Positions 24,901 through 30,974 of a stretch of DNA of 64,000 bases are shown in pieces (position 1 is the stretch's first letter; every line of letters starts with the position of its first letter). The stretch is from NCBI GenBank assembly GCA_026936325.1, contig JAPTHN010000006.1, positions 28,475,296-28,539,295 of the forward strand, read 5' to 3'. The notes under the pieces are model-generated. The model was not told where the DNA came from, searched no databases, and was given only the letters and a program-made list of their open reading frames with translations. The stretch comes from Platynereis dumerilii. Lineage: Eukaryota; Annelida; Polychaeta; Phyllodocida; Nereididae. The position numbers and the translations under genes are program-made.

Positions 24901-27900
24901 ATTTGCCATTCACCATTCAGCCATTCAGAGTCCATTGGTTGAGAATTTGTACTAACTCAAAGAAAAGGTTCACACGTCTGCACATCGCACATGGTTGCCA
25001 CGACTTTAAAGAAATTACTAACATGCGTAATGCAGCAATTTTTTAATATTTTCCAATGATTTCCCCAAGAGCTTATACATGTTAATACGCAGGGTTGGCA
25101 AAAAGGCAGCCATAAACTGTTTTAGGCACGGCATGTGCCTTAAACTGCCGTAAACTGCCTTAAAGTGGTAAAAACCGCCTTTTACTGCCTTAAATGCCTT
25201 TTACTCCAAATCGGCCTTAATTTGGTCAGTCCAAAAGTAGGAAAATATACCTTGCAATGATTGAAATGCAGATTATTTGTCAGTAGAAATATTATGAATC
25301 AATACTGCATGTAAGTTTTGCATCAATTAAGAAATAGGAATATCTTCAATTTTTTGTTAAATCTAGACAATATAAAGCAAAAATTGGGATTTTGAGCTAA
25401 ATTTGGGGTTTAAGGCAGTTTACGGCAGAAAAGTGCCTAAAACTAGTTTTCGGCAAGGCGGTTTTTACCGGTAAAATCCGCCAGGAAAAAACCACCTTGC
25501 TGAAAACTTGCCAACCCTGTTAATATGTTAAGTGGTAATGCAGCACCTTGATATCATGAAGCAACCAACAATTGCTAAGCTTCATACAAACACAATTTGG
25601 CAGTGACTAATCTTCTCATTGAAGGGCAGTGGCATAGCTAGGATTCCATCAGTCCATGTGATCAGTGGGGGGAGGGGGGGAAGGGGGCCTGATCCAGGGG
25701 GGGCCCATTTTTTTTCAAATCTTGAAGAGATTTTACAGTCGGAACAGAATTTATACAATTCTGCCATATGCAGTAGGGTGTTGCAGGTGCCCCCAATATT
25801 TTCCGATCCTGCTTGACCATGGTCTGGTATTGCAGTTTACATAGTAGAAGTCACATGTAAAATTTTGGCCCATTCTATAAATACTTACCTTTACCAGAAT
25901 TCACTTGAAGTTGGCAAACTTGCAAATACTGAAGATATTGCAAAAATCAATGAAGGAATAAATATTTTTTCCTCAATCCATAGTTTCTTAATAAGTTTTG
26001 GGAGGGCAATTCAAATCTGGTATCAGCTTTTTTACAACAAGTCTTCCTAATGAGCTAGGAAGTGTTGAATTTCCTAAAATTCTGTCATTTTATGCAGATT
26101 TTCACAAATTTGGCAGCTTCTGGCAGCTTGGTAAATGGGGTTATACAAAAAATAACACCAGATTTGAATTTACCTCCCAAAACTTACTCAGGAAAATTTT
26201 GTGAATTGAGAAAAAAATATTGATTTCTTCATTGGTTTTTTAAATATCTTGAGAATTTGCATGTTCGCCAATGGGGAATTACATTATAAACTTCAAGTGA
26301 ATTCTGATAAAGGCAGGTATTTAACATACGTAACTAAAAACTGCGATGAGCCACTGACTTTGAAATTATACCCCTAAGAGTTTCTTATCAACAGACTTGA
26401 GCAAACCATATTGAACCAAGCTCTAACTACATGTTAATACAACCTTAAATCAATGGCATAAAAGCTATACTAAAGTTGTCTTGTACATTGCAGCATGTTC
26501 AACCAATCTCAAACATGATATTAATGAATAATATTGAGTCATAATGCACTGTAATACACCGTCCTTGAATTAATAATGACTTCACAAGATCATGGGCATT
26601 CATAATACAACACCAGTTGTACCTCTAATCCTGCCATTATTGGCCTAAGTCCACAACAAAATCAGTATGATTCACATGCATTAATTGTACAGTGATACAG
26701 ATAATCAAATAATTAGCAACCAATTTTATCAATTTCACATGATTACACTGAATCATTGTGATTCATGTCAAATAATCTATTATAACTTCATTGGTTGTAA
26801 TTTATATCTGCTATTACTTTTACTTATCCTTAAATTAGAAGAGATAACTAGCAGAACATTTTTCTGTATAAAACAAACCATAAAAAGTGAATTTGATGAA
26901 TTTGACAAGGAAAAATAAATGCTCAAGGAAACATCAAAACTGAAGGCAAGAACAGATAATTCATTATTTGCAAATGTTCCTAAGTTATTTGTAAATGAAC
27001 ATATATGATGAAAGAAAATGCTTTAACTTTCGTGTGCTGTACAGAATAAACTGGGTTTTTGTTTAATTTGTTGACAAACCTATTGTGTGCCAAATGTGCA
27101 GAGCATTTCTCATTTTTAAAATTTTTGTGAGAATTGTGACTGTCAGTCAAAACGGCGATAAACCAGAACGGCTATTCGTATATTTACAAACAATGCCTAA
27201 ACGGCGAATATCAAAGTCCAAAACGGCGATGACAATTTTAGTTAAAAAAATCAACTTAGAAAGTATCTTTCAACAAAAAAAACGTCTGATATTTGTAACA
27301 AAGTAACAAAAAAGTTCACATCCATAATATTTGTTACTTTGTAGCAAAATAATGTAACATTTTTGTTGTATAATGTAGCTAAAACTAACTAAATGTGTAA
27401 AACTTGATAAAACGTAACAAAAAACATAACTAAATGATCTTTTTGGTAACGGAAACAATGCTGGATAACAAAATGTATTATGTTAAATTAAAATTACTAA
27501 GTTTTCAAGCTATTTCTACAAAAAATCAGTGCAATAGCAGTTCTTGTTTTCTAGTAAAATTTATCATAGCCGTTATGGTTAATATACGAATAGCCATTCT
27601 GGTTTATTGCCGTTTTGACTGCACACCAGAATTGTCAGACTTACACAGACTATGAAATCATTTTAACTAGGCCTATGGGTTAAAATAAAGTTTGCCTCCT
27701 AAGAGACACAACTTTTCTATTAATAATAATGCCAATACACAACTGTGAAAGGTTGGTACCTGCATGTGGGTGTGGCAAAAATAAGTTCACGATGCAGCCA
27801 AGAGTGATATAAAATGTAAACAAAAAATTGTATGAAAACTAACAAGAAAAGTATTGCAGCGTCGCTGCGTCACAAATTCATTCAAGCGGAATCGTAGAAG

Positions 27901-28338
27901 CATGTCTCGTGGAAATTTAGGTGCGTAATAAACACATACATATACTGCTTTATCATCAAAGTTTACGACTTCATGCCAATTTCAGTTACGGGGTCACTTT
28001 CACATTCCATATAAATACAATATACATCCTCTGCTTCAGTTCAAACTGATACTTGTATAGCCAGAAAACTATTTTCATCGACCATCAAATTGACACATTC
28101 AAATGAAGTTAACCGATTAATCTAATTGTAAGCTTTGTCTTTATATTTTCTTTTGAACATATTTATTGCATACATACCTTCCGTCCCGTGGCAACGTCTT
28201 GACCACAACAGTCGCGAAGTGCCATCCTCCAGTCGATAAATAAATACCCAAAACTATGGCCAGTGTGCTGAACAGGCCAAAACCCAGTTGGAGCCATAGG
28301 ATGACAGCCAAACTGATGAAAAAGAATGACTTGATCAT
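1816..28338 (-). CDS. SLC27A: SLC27A1/4-like fatty-acid transport protein (FATP), 5' part, five exons
   Basis: Fatty-acid transport proteins are membrane-bound very-long-chain acyl-CoA synthetases: they activate long-chain fatty acids with ATP and CoA and so trap them in the cell, at the ER or plasma membrane. Exons 28338-28178, 17121-16947, 4264-4048, 3348-3193 and 1885-1816 all have GT/AG borders and join in phase to about 259 codons. Residues 1-40 are hydrophobic (membrane anchor), then [11 protein letters not shown], which matches the family's [24 protein letters not shown] spans the exon 2/3 join, [20 protein letters not shown] and GALINFNLR follow, and the AMP-binding signature [10 protein letters not shown] comes near residue 243, its usual place in FATP1/4. 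The C-terminal 60 percent is outside the window. I chose the start MIKSFFF because it gives the family's usual N-terminal length; upstream in-frame ATGs reach to 28464. FATP1 versus FATP4 cannot be decided here. Confidence 0.9.
1929..2808. mobile_element. hAT-like MITE in FATP intron 4
   Basis: Terminal inverted repeats CAGGGTTCCCAC (1929-1940) and GTGGGAACCCTG (2797-2808) are perfect over 12 bases and begin with CAGGG, typical of hAT transposons. The flanking octamers AGTTTTCA and AGTTTACG agree at 6 of 8 positions, consistent with an aged 8-bp target duplication. Both subterminal regions repeat TTTTCCAGG/TTTTTCCAGG words. There is no transposase frame; open frames inside (for example 2050-2406) have no recognisable motif. 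Confidence 0.72.
3193..3348 (-). CDS. SLC27A: FATP exon 4 (variable linker)
   Basis: The acceptor is TTTTCAG/CAATC and the donor AATG/GTGAGG (minus strand). In phase with exon 3 it gives [20 protein letters not shown], then [15 protein letters not shown] and [11 protein letters not shown]. This is the poorly conserved stretch that precedes the AMP-binding signature in FATPs (human FATP4 has a similar SLFCSGSWEPS-type segment). It is assigned mainly by phase, position and splice sites, so it is a little less certain than exons 3 and 5. Confidence 0.82.
3739..4028. repeat. Inverted duplication next to the FATP exon 3 donor
   Basis: Arms 3739-3773 and 3994-4028 are 35 bases long with about 3 mismatches and face each other across 220 bases. 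Similarity extends weakly outward and inward from both arms. The right arm begins 19 bases past the exon 3 donor. The transcript could therefore fold back on itself close to a splice site. It could be a damaged MITE or a local inverted duplication. Confidence 0.65.
4048..4264 (-). CDS. SLC27A: FATP exon 3
   Basis: The acceptor is TTGCAG/GTTGC and the donor GATC/GTAAGT (minus strand). The 217 bases code for [54 protein letters not shown] and [13 protein letters not shown], a textbook match to the N-terminal adenylation subdomain of FATPs (VAxFMENxxxFVxxWLGxxKxG and AALINxNLR). It ends in phase 1. The intron sequence just past the donor is copied in inverted orientation nearby at 3739-3773. Confidence 0.92.
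4265..5278. other. FATP intron 2, no gene
   Basis: No coding features were seen. A small imperfect hairpin around 4812-4848 is built from GGGACAGA and TCTGTCCC. The end (5155-5215) shares GATTTAAATCA and an ACAAGAATYCRYGGATTCA-type sequence with 6785-6860 in direct orientation, and with 13665-13690 in reverse. This suggests termini of one repeat family. Confidence 0.4.
5279..5770 (+). repeat. Four spaced copies of a 15-base word GGTTACGGACGTACA
   Basis: The word occurs at 5279-5293, 5566-5580 (one change), 5590-5604 and 5756-5770, always in plus orientation. The two central copies are separated by TGTATGTAC, which together with the core ACGTACAT makes a local palindrome. Intervening DNA shows no obvious repeat, so this is not a simple tandem array. 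It may be subterminal sites of a degenerate transposon. Confidence 0.6.
5771..6343. other. Intron DNA, nothing recognised
   Basis: AT-rich sequence without repeat partners or coding potential that I could recognise. Confidence 0.35.
6344..6672 (-). repeat. Three diverged units of the ATGAAATTTGGTAC repeat family
   Basis: Three tandem units of roughly 110-130 bases carry TACCAAATTTCATAAATCTAAG-like text (minus-strand form of ATGAAATTTGGTA), then GAAATACTAAAGTCACATTGGGCAATTCAAAA. They are clearly related to the larger arrays at 12645-13540 and 18985-19950, but here the GATGGCGGCC segment is largely lost (only GGTGGCCATTTTGG remains in the first unit). Confidence 0.65.
6673..7464. other. Intron DNA, nothing firm
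   Basis: This stretch contains one ACAAGAATCCGCGGATTC palindrome-like word near 6832, shared with 13670-13690 in reverse, and a short degenerate GATA-rich patch near 7310-7345. Open frames on the minus strand around 7172-7681 have no recognisable domains. Confidence 0.35.
7465..7765 (+). repeat. Dispersed repeat, copy 2 (partner at 472-785)
   Basis: Aligned by eye with 472-785 (see that entry); the two copies differ by many substitutions and small indels, so the duplication is old. Confidence 0.6.
8008..8206 (+). repeat. Two tandem copies of a ~126-base unit flanking the minisatellite
   Basis: ACTGTTCAGAAAGAATTTG, GTTTCATCA(G/A)AAGTGAGCAAG and ACTAAAAAAAAA recur at about 8014-8080 and 8140-8206. 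Between them, CCCTCCCTGGATATGAAATG and TCACCCCCT (8071-8113) recur a third time on the far side of the minisatellite at 10217-10260. The 18-base array therefore seems to have expanded inside a locally duplicated sequence. Confidence 0.7.
8290..10204 (+). repeat. 18-bp minisatellite, about 100 units
   Basis: The consensus is CATTACACCCATTGGCAA (18 bases, six codons). Units vary by point changes and small deletions (CCCTTGG, CCATTGG, CACACATTGG, CGACCATTGG). A block of variants at 8691-9087 is repeated as 9118-9496 (offset 427 bases, with one 18-base unit missing), showing a recent segmental duplication within the array. Because the period is a multiple of three and the consensus lacks stops in five of six frames, very long open frames (up to 420 codons) arise; these are not genes. 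It sits within FATP intron 2. Confidence 0.95.
10217..11171. other. Right flank of the minisatellite and intron DNA
   Basis: It starts with the third copy of the flank repeat (10217-10260). Degenerate TATC/GATA-type microsatellite occurs around 10710-10795 and a pyrimidine-rich CCTTCC patch at 10808-10895. No gene was seen. Confidence 0.5.
11172..11330 (+). repeat. Dispersed repeat, inverted partner at 15818-15952
   Basis: TAGGGTGTATCTGACCCCCC near the start, TCTGACTTTTTTT(T)GG, GTGAGGTT and CTAGGGGTGGCTG recur in reverse orientation at 15818-15952. The pair is about 4.5 kb apart. They could be two copies of a small element, or the two ends of a larger one. Confidence 0.6.
11331..12084. other. 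Intron DNA, nothing recognised
   Basis: Only short inverted words were noticed (for example around 11740-11800). No coding similarity was recognised in the short open frames on either strand. Confidence 0.35.
12085..12170 (+). repeat. (GATA)n microsatellite
   Basis: About 21 uninterrupted GATA repeats. The complementary TATC array lies at 21922-22006 in the other large FATP intron. Confidence 0.97.
12551..12578. repeat. Perfect 10-bp-stem hairpin before the GATGGCGGCC array
   Basis: TAACCGGCCT (12551-12560) pairs with AGGCCGGTTA (12569-12578) around an 8-base loop. It lies about 70 bases before the array at 12645 and may mark one end of the element that carries it. Confidence 0.75.
12645..13540 (+). 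repeat. Array of ~100-150-bp units rich in YY1-like AAGATGGCGGCC words
   Basis: About six units, each containing TTGAACTGCCCATTGTGACC, AATATTTCACTTACAGTTATG, AAATTTGGTACAGGTAT, GGGTATGG..., GAACATGT(C/T)GAGAAATCC, then AAGATGGCGGCCATTTTG and GGCAGCCATCTTTC. Spacing between GAACTGCCCATTG starts is about 150, 150, 140 and 100 bases. The last part of each unit is an inverted pair of YY1-type cores (AAGATGGCGGC and GCCATCTT). The same family runs in the opposite direction at 18985-19950. Confidence 0.88.
13541..14341. other. Intron DNA with one shared terminus
   Basis: GTTTTGAATCCGCGGATTC at about 13671 is the reverse of the word at 5185-5215 and 6830-6850. Nothing else was recognised. Confidence 0.35.
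14346..15093 (+). pseudogene. Unassigned coding-like remnant, three segments
   Basis: Three stretches read like protein rather than noise. About 14346-14519 gives [20 protein letters not shown] and then [18 protein letters not shown]. 14613-14846, preceded by an acceptor-like GGGGCAG, gives [20 protein letters not shown] and ends RKYIDKDE. About 14940-15093, preceded by TGTTTCAG, gives [20 protein letters not shown] and then [15 protein letters not shown]. The segments lie in different frames, and all but the acceptor-like boundaries are undefined. I do not recognise the protein. It could be a decayed gene or retrocopy inside the FATP intron on the opposite strand, or chance. Confidence 0.3.
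15465..15952. repeat. Repeat DNA ending in the inverted partner of 11172-11330
   Basis: The right part (15818-15952) is the reverse-orientation partner described at 11172. The left part begins AACCGGCCTAAGGACATC and is purine/pyrimidine mixed without repeat partners that I could find. Confidence 0.45.
16000..16368. mobile_element. hAT-like MITE with CGAT/CCGG-rich termini
   Basis: The element runs from TAGGGGTCTACACCGG to ...TATAGAGCCCTA (reverse: TAGGGCTCTATA). The flanking octamers GTATCTAT (15992-15999) and GTATCAAT (16369-16376) agree at 7 of 8 positions, the 8-bp duplication typical of hAT insertion. Subterminal regions are full of CCGG, TACCGG and CGAT words. No transposase frame is present. 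Confidence 0.7.
16947..17121 (-). CDS. SLC27A: FATP exon 2
   Basis: The acceptor CTTCCAG/GGCC and the donor AACCAG/GTAATT (minus strand) are canonical. The 175 bases complete the split Arg codon and run to codon 112, ending in phase 0. The product has a basic KMKMKKIQQ patch, then [18 protein letters not shown] and [12 protein letters not shown], which correspond to the family's region before the AMP-binding domain (human FATP4: TWTFRQLDEYSSS-like). It is flanked by introns of about 11 kb on the 5' side and 12.7 kb on the 3' side. Confidence 0.88.
17122..18984. other. FATP intron 1, left part
   Basis: A hAT-like start CAGGGTTCCCA at 17197 and a CGAT-rich stretch 17328-17426 ending GGTGCATCCCTA (a typical hAT-MITE terminus) are fragments without visible matching ends or target duplications. 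The rest (17430-18984) is AT-rich and featureless, including A-rich patches near 18640-18790. Confidence 0.4.
18985..19955 (-). repeat. Second YY1-like array, opposite orientation
   Basis: About six to seven units of 140-160 bases are the reverse complement of the 12645-13540 family: TACCAAATTTCATAACTCTA, AGCGAAATAT(T/C)AAGGGCACAG, TGGGCAGTTGAAGAATGAAG, AAAGATGGCTGCCAAAATGG, CCACAAAATGG, CCATCTTGGATTTCT, CCCACAGGCCAATA. Unit starts fall near 19044, 19185, 19342, 19478, 19636 and 19790. The array faces the first one, so the two converge within the same gene (introns 2 and 1, with exon 2 between them). Confidence 0.88.
20011..20042. repeat. Hairpin closing the second array
   Basis: AGCTCTTCGTTTTC and GAAAACAGACGAGCT form an imperfect stem directly after a CAACGAC-rich stretch that ends the array. 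A terminal hairpin followed by CTAA is reminiscent of Helitron 3' ends (hairpin then CTRR), but the CT is inside the stem and no 5' end was identified. Confidence 0.45.
20527..21000. mobile_element. Probable hAT-like element remnant with CGAT-rich ends
   Basis: It begins TAGTGATGTAACGATTCGCC followed by repeated CGAT/CGCC words, and near 20958-20990 it has AATCGATTCTGAATCGATTA. Such CGAT-rich subterminal repeats are typical of non-autonomous hAT elements, but no matching terminus or 8-bp duplication was found, so the borders are guesses. Confidence 0.4.
21001..21921. other. Intron DNA, nothing recognised
   Basis: AT-rich, no coding or repeat structure identified. Confidence 0.35.
21922..22006 (+). 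repeat. (TATC)n microsatellite
   Basis: About 20 TATC repeats with two ATCC interruptions. It is the complement of the GATA array at 12085. Confidence 0.96.
22089..22508. mobile_element. Candidate hAT-like MITE (imperfect ends)
   Basis: The left end CAGACCTCCCAACC and right end GGTTGGTTGAGAGGTCTG are inverted repeats with a small indel. The interior repeats GAGGGTTTT/TAGAGGGTTTT words near both ends. The flanking octamers do not match, so target duplication is not supported and the call is tentative. Confidence 0.45.
22509..23795. other. Intron DNA, nothing recognised
   Basis: No gene or repeat partner found. The open frame at 22878-23132 has no recognisable domain. Confidence 0.35.
23796..23850 (+). 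repeat. Short copy of a repeat shared with 36778-36830
   Basis: CAGCGG..CCTCTATATACACCC, TTTC(T/A)TAGTGA(A/G)TACCCCCCCC is shared with the start of the coding remnant at 36778. It contains a TATA-like CTATATA. It directly abuts the minus-strand SINE copy. Confidence 0.6.
23876..24062 (-). mobile_element. tRNA-derived SINE, minus orientation, truncated and diverged
   Basis: Read on the minus strand it has TGCATTGGCCTGGTGCTAAGG (A-box region), GATTTGAATCACAG (decayed B box), CATGGCATGAGCAA, GAGCAGATCC and GTATGCTCCCTGGGGAG, in the same order as the plus copy at 136-459. The 3' third is missing. Confidence 0.65.
24063..25089. other. Intron DNA, nothing recognised
   Basis: AT-rich with poly-C/poly-A patches. 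No repeats with partners in the window. Confidence 0.35.
25090..25519. mobile_element. hAT MITE with 8-bp target duplication
   Basis: Perfect 12-bp inverted repeats CAGGGTTGGCAA (25090-25101) and TTGCCAACCCTG (25508-25519). The flanks TTAATACG and TTAATATG agree at 7 of 8. Both arms carry many repeats of CTGCCTTAA/AAACTGCC and AAGGCAGTTTACGGCAG words, a subterminal repeat pattern usual in hAT elements, where they are thought to bind transposase. No transposase frame; fully non-autonomous. Confidence 0.85.
25520..25878. other. Intron DNA between two MITEs
   Basis: Contains a G-rich stretch at 25667-25705 (runs of six or more G). No coding content recognised. Confidence 0.35.
25879..26322. mobile_element. 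Foldback MITE, long inverted arms
   Basis: Outer arms 25879-25912 and 26289-26322 match at about 31 of 34 positions. Similarity continues inward (GGCAAACTTGCAAATACTG against GGCGAACATGCAAATTCTC; AGTTTTGGGAGG...AATTCAAATCTGGT on both arms) to about 26030 and 26150, so nearly the whole 444-base element is one imperfect hairpin with arms of about 170 bases. No coding capacity. Family unknown; the target duplication was not resolved. Confidence 0.82.
26323..27143. other. Intron DNA, nothing recognised
   Basis: AT-rich; no coding or repeat partner noticed. Confidence 0.35.
27144..27621. mobile_element. TIR MITE with ~40-bp inverted ends
   Basis: CAGTCAAAACGGCGATAAAC (left) faces GTTTATTGCCGTTTTGACTG (right). 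The arms match over about 40 bases with 3 changes and include GGCTATTCGTATATT. AACGGCGA words recur inside the left arm. 478 bases, no transposase. Target duplication not clear. It lies in FATP intron 1, about 560 bases downstream (minus sense) of exon 1. Confidence 0.8.
28178..28338 (-). CDS. SLC27A: FATP exon 1 (coding part): membrane anchor
   Basis: It codes for [19 protein letters not shown] and onward: a long hydrophobic stretch followed by [21 protein letters not shown], the juxtamembrane block of FATP1/4. The donor is GGAAG/GTATGT (minus strand), leaving two bases of a split codon (AG/G, Arg). The reading frame stays open upstream to an ATG at 28464 (MNLETLEAYTIC), so a longer N-terminus or 5' leader cannot be excluded. 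No TATA box or other promoter element was recognised upstream. Confidence 0.88.
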
Positions 28339-28976
28339 GGTCTTGGCTTCCCTGATGCCATGCACAGTCCGACTGATTTGCCGGGCAACTTTGAACAGCA
28401 TTGGGCAAGTTGGACCCTGGGCTGACATACAGATAGTATACGCCTCAAGTGTTTCAAGGTTCACTGATCATAGGTCAAATTTGCATTTCTATTCTTGACT
28501 CACAAAAATAACAGCTTGGTCGCACACGCGCCGGAAGCAGAATTCTGAAAAATAATTCGCCTCTTCGACAAATGCCAATTAAAATATTCTATTAATACAC
28601 TACACAAAAATCAAATTCTGATAAATTGAGAAGTACTTTGGTATTTCTAAGTCAGTTTGAGTTAGAGTTAAGCTATGAAATCCTAATAAAAAGCAGAAAT
28701 GTTGGAATGCTAATTTGTATTTGTTCGCGAGGCCATCTGGCATCTCAAAAATTCCTTGATGTCAGCCGCCAAATCTGAAAGTGGCCTTCAGGTGAGGTGA
28801 ATTTTCTGTGATTCTGGAAGATGAAACTTTAATAGAGTGGTCAAATAGAGCGTAAAACGTGTATGTGTACCTGGGTTATCGAATGAATGACTCAACCACC
28901 CGTGACATCCCATTGTTTTCACAGGTACATGCATTTTTTAGGCTGACGTCTGCTGAGTCTGTCAAAATATCACCGT
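28339..28976. other. Region upstream of FATP exon 1
   Basis: The promoter or a 5' non-coding exon could lie here, but no TATA box, CpG cluster or donor that I trust was seen. Confidence 0.3.
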
Positions 28977-30085
28977 GGATAATCATAACGCGTTCTAATT
29001 GAGGGTACGCGTTCTTGTGGAGTTAATGCAAGCGTTCTTGTTGAGTGGCTGTGAAAAAAAACTAGCTTTGTTGCTAAATATGACCTTTTCTGAAGTAAAT
29101 ACTCACTTCATGGAGTGCCAGAAAGGTAGTCCTTGGCCTGTGTGCCATCTTTGCAATAATAAAATTTCAACTTTCGATGATTGGAGCCACACAATGCAGT
29201 GCAAGTCTGTCACTCTTCTCACAATGCTTCTCTTTCACTCCTAAAGAACGCTTTCACTCATCCTCCATAAGAACGCTACCACTTTACTGTGAAATGCACT
29301 GATTTCTGCAAAGGTAGGGGAGCGCGTGGCCAGTTGAACCAAATTTTAGAATTGCTCTCCTGTGTGCATAATTTTACAGCTTTCAGGGAGAACAAAGATG
29401 GAAAATGTAGGTTGAAAAGTTGGCAATTTAAATACTACGAAAGCTCCAATCTCAATGTGACAAACTAAAATTTACATTAAAAAAACAACAAAAAAAGTGT
29501 GATTGTTCCCTTTCCATGTAATGTATCTCAGAACAAAATGCAACCAATAGATCCACATGGAAAAGACTAGCCATATGAGGTCTAACACAAGATTTTATGT
29601 ATGTTCCCACCTGGTGAAAAATCAAGGGTTGCTCATCTGGCCTGCCGGTTCAACTGGCCCCACTCTCCCCTACTCAACTCCTTGGTTATTATCCCAGATA
29701 AAGTAACTTGAATTTAGTTATATACAAGTCATGATTAATGTCTCTGCTGTACCATGGACAATTTTTGACATCCCACTTAATGCCTAATGCTTTTAAATGA
29801 GTGCAAAAGTGGAGACAGTATTAATTTTTTCCAGAACTTTCCGAAGTTGTGTCCATTATATTGCACTCTATAATTTGGCAAACAGTATAAAACCACACTT
29901 TAATGATGCTCTACAATATACATTACTCCATGGTAATAACAACATTTTCCCTACCACAACATTTTTTTGTCTTTTCTGGTATTTTCCTGGCATTTTTCTG
30001 GCACTTACTCATAAGCCCTCCATTAGAACGCTTCCACCACTCAATAAGAACGCGTACCCTCAGCTAGAACGCTTTATGATTATCC
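28977..30085. mobile_element. TIR element with GCGTTCT subterminal repeats, ~1.1 kb
   Basis: GGATAATCATAACGCGTTCT (left) and its inverse at the right (reverse: GGATAATCATAAAGCGTTCT) begin inverted repeats of about 75 bases that share GAGGGTACGCGTTCTT. Flanks ACCGT and CCCGT suggest a 5-bp target duplication with one change. GCGTTCTT/AAGAACGC words recur in both ends and in the middle (about 29245-29275). No transposase found. Another element (29315-29672) is nested inside. Confidence 0.78.
29315..29672. mobile_element. Nested MITE with TAGGGGAG ends
   Basis: TAGGGGAG...GGCCAGTTGAACC (left) and GGTTCAACTGGCC...CTCTCCCCTA (right) are inverted repeats of about 26 bases with a few changes. The outer TA on both sides may be a TA target duplication as in Tc1/mariner elements. 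It resembles 61556-62252 in its TAGGGGA start. Confidence 0.75.
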
Positions 30086-30392
30086 CCCGTGAATATGCAT
30101 GTATGAACACTTGCTGTCACAGTCAATGACAGTGTCAGGTGACAGGTGAGGTGGTTCTGGCGCGACGTTTTCAGAAGATCATCTTGACAGGTGCTCCGAC
30201 TTATCCTTTTGTGATAGGGACATCACAGTTCAGTCTCAGAGCTCATAGCGCGTCTCCGGGGGGGGGGGGGCCCTGGGTACATTATAGTTAGTTATGAGGC
30301 TCCAAACTTTAGGCCACTCAGTGAAATGGGTCTATTTGCTGGCAGAAATTATAATTATTTGGGGGTTCTTCAGTTCTTCAGTGTGCATAATG

Positions 30393-30850
30393 GGGTACAT
30401 TCGATTCCCTCTACTCTAACTACTCCGGAAGTTACGTATCTACTCCAGGAAGTGACGGTTCTACTCCAGGAGTGAACTACTCCAAACTGGGTCCAAATCG
30501 AATGAAAAGGAGTACTTAGGAACGTCATTATTTTGGGGTTCCCTTGCTATGGGGATTCCCTTCCTACTAGCAATTCACGCCGTGAATTGGCATTGTCGAT
30601 CGATTGGCTTAATTGTGTGAATTGAATTACAGCAATCCACGTCAAAACAAAGCAATCAGCCATAAATCAAAGCTTCTGAAGTGTCATTTATTTATGTAAA
30701 CACCACTACGTCATGGGGTATCCCCATTTCTTGGAGTACTTCCGATCTACTCCAATGTACTCTGAACTACTCCCGGAAATGCTAAACGAATGATCTGGAG
30801 TGAACTACTCCACTCCAGGAGCACTTTGGAGCAGCGAAACGAATGTACCC
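30393..30850 (+). mobile_element. TACTCC-rich MITE, copy 1
   Basis: It begins GGGTACATTCG and ends CGAATGTACCC, and AATG flanks both sides (4-bp target duplication possible). The interior is dense in CTACTCC/GGAGTAG words. The reverse-oriented copy at 42932-43395 shares the whole layout (GGAAGTTACGTATCTACTCC and TTTGGAGCAGCGAAACGAAT are common to both), proving a dispersed ~460-base family. Non-coding. Confidence 0.85.
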
Positions 30851-30974
30851 AATGTCTATAGCATAGCTAATCCGACATGGTATAACGTGCGGTGCATGTG
30901 CAGCGGTAAAAATCTTGTGCTAGTAAAATCCTCTTGGGTAAAAGCTTCTTTTTTTTTTAAATCATAAAATCCGT

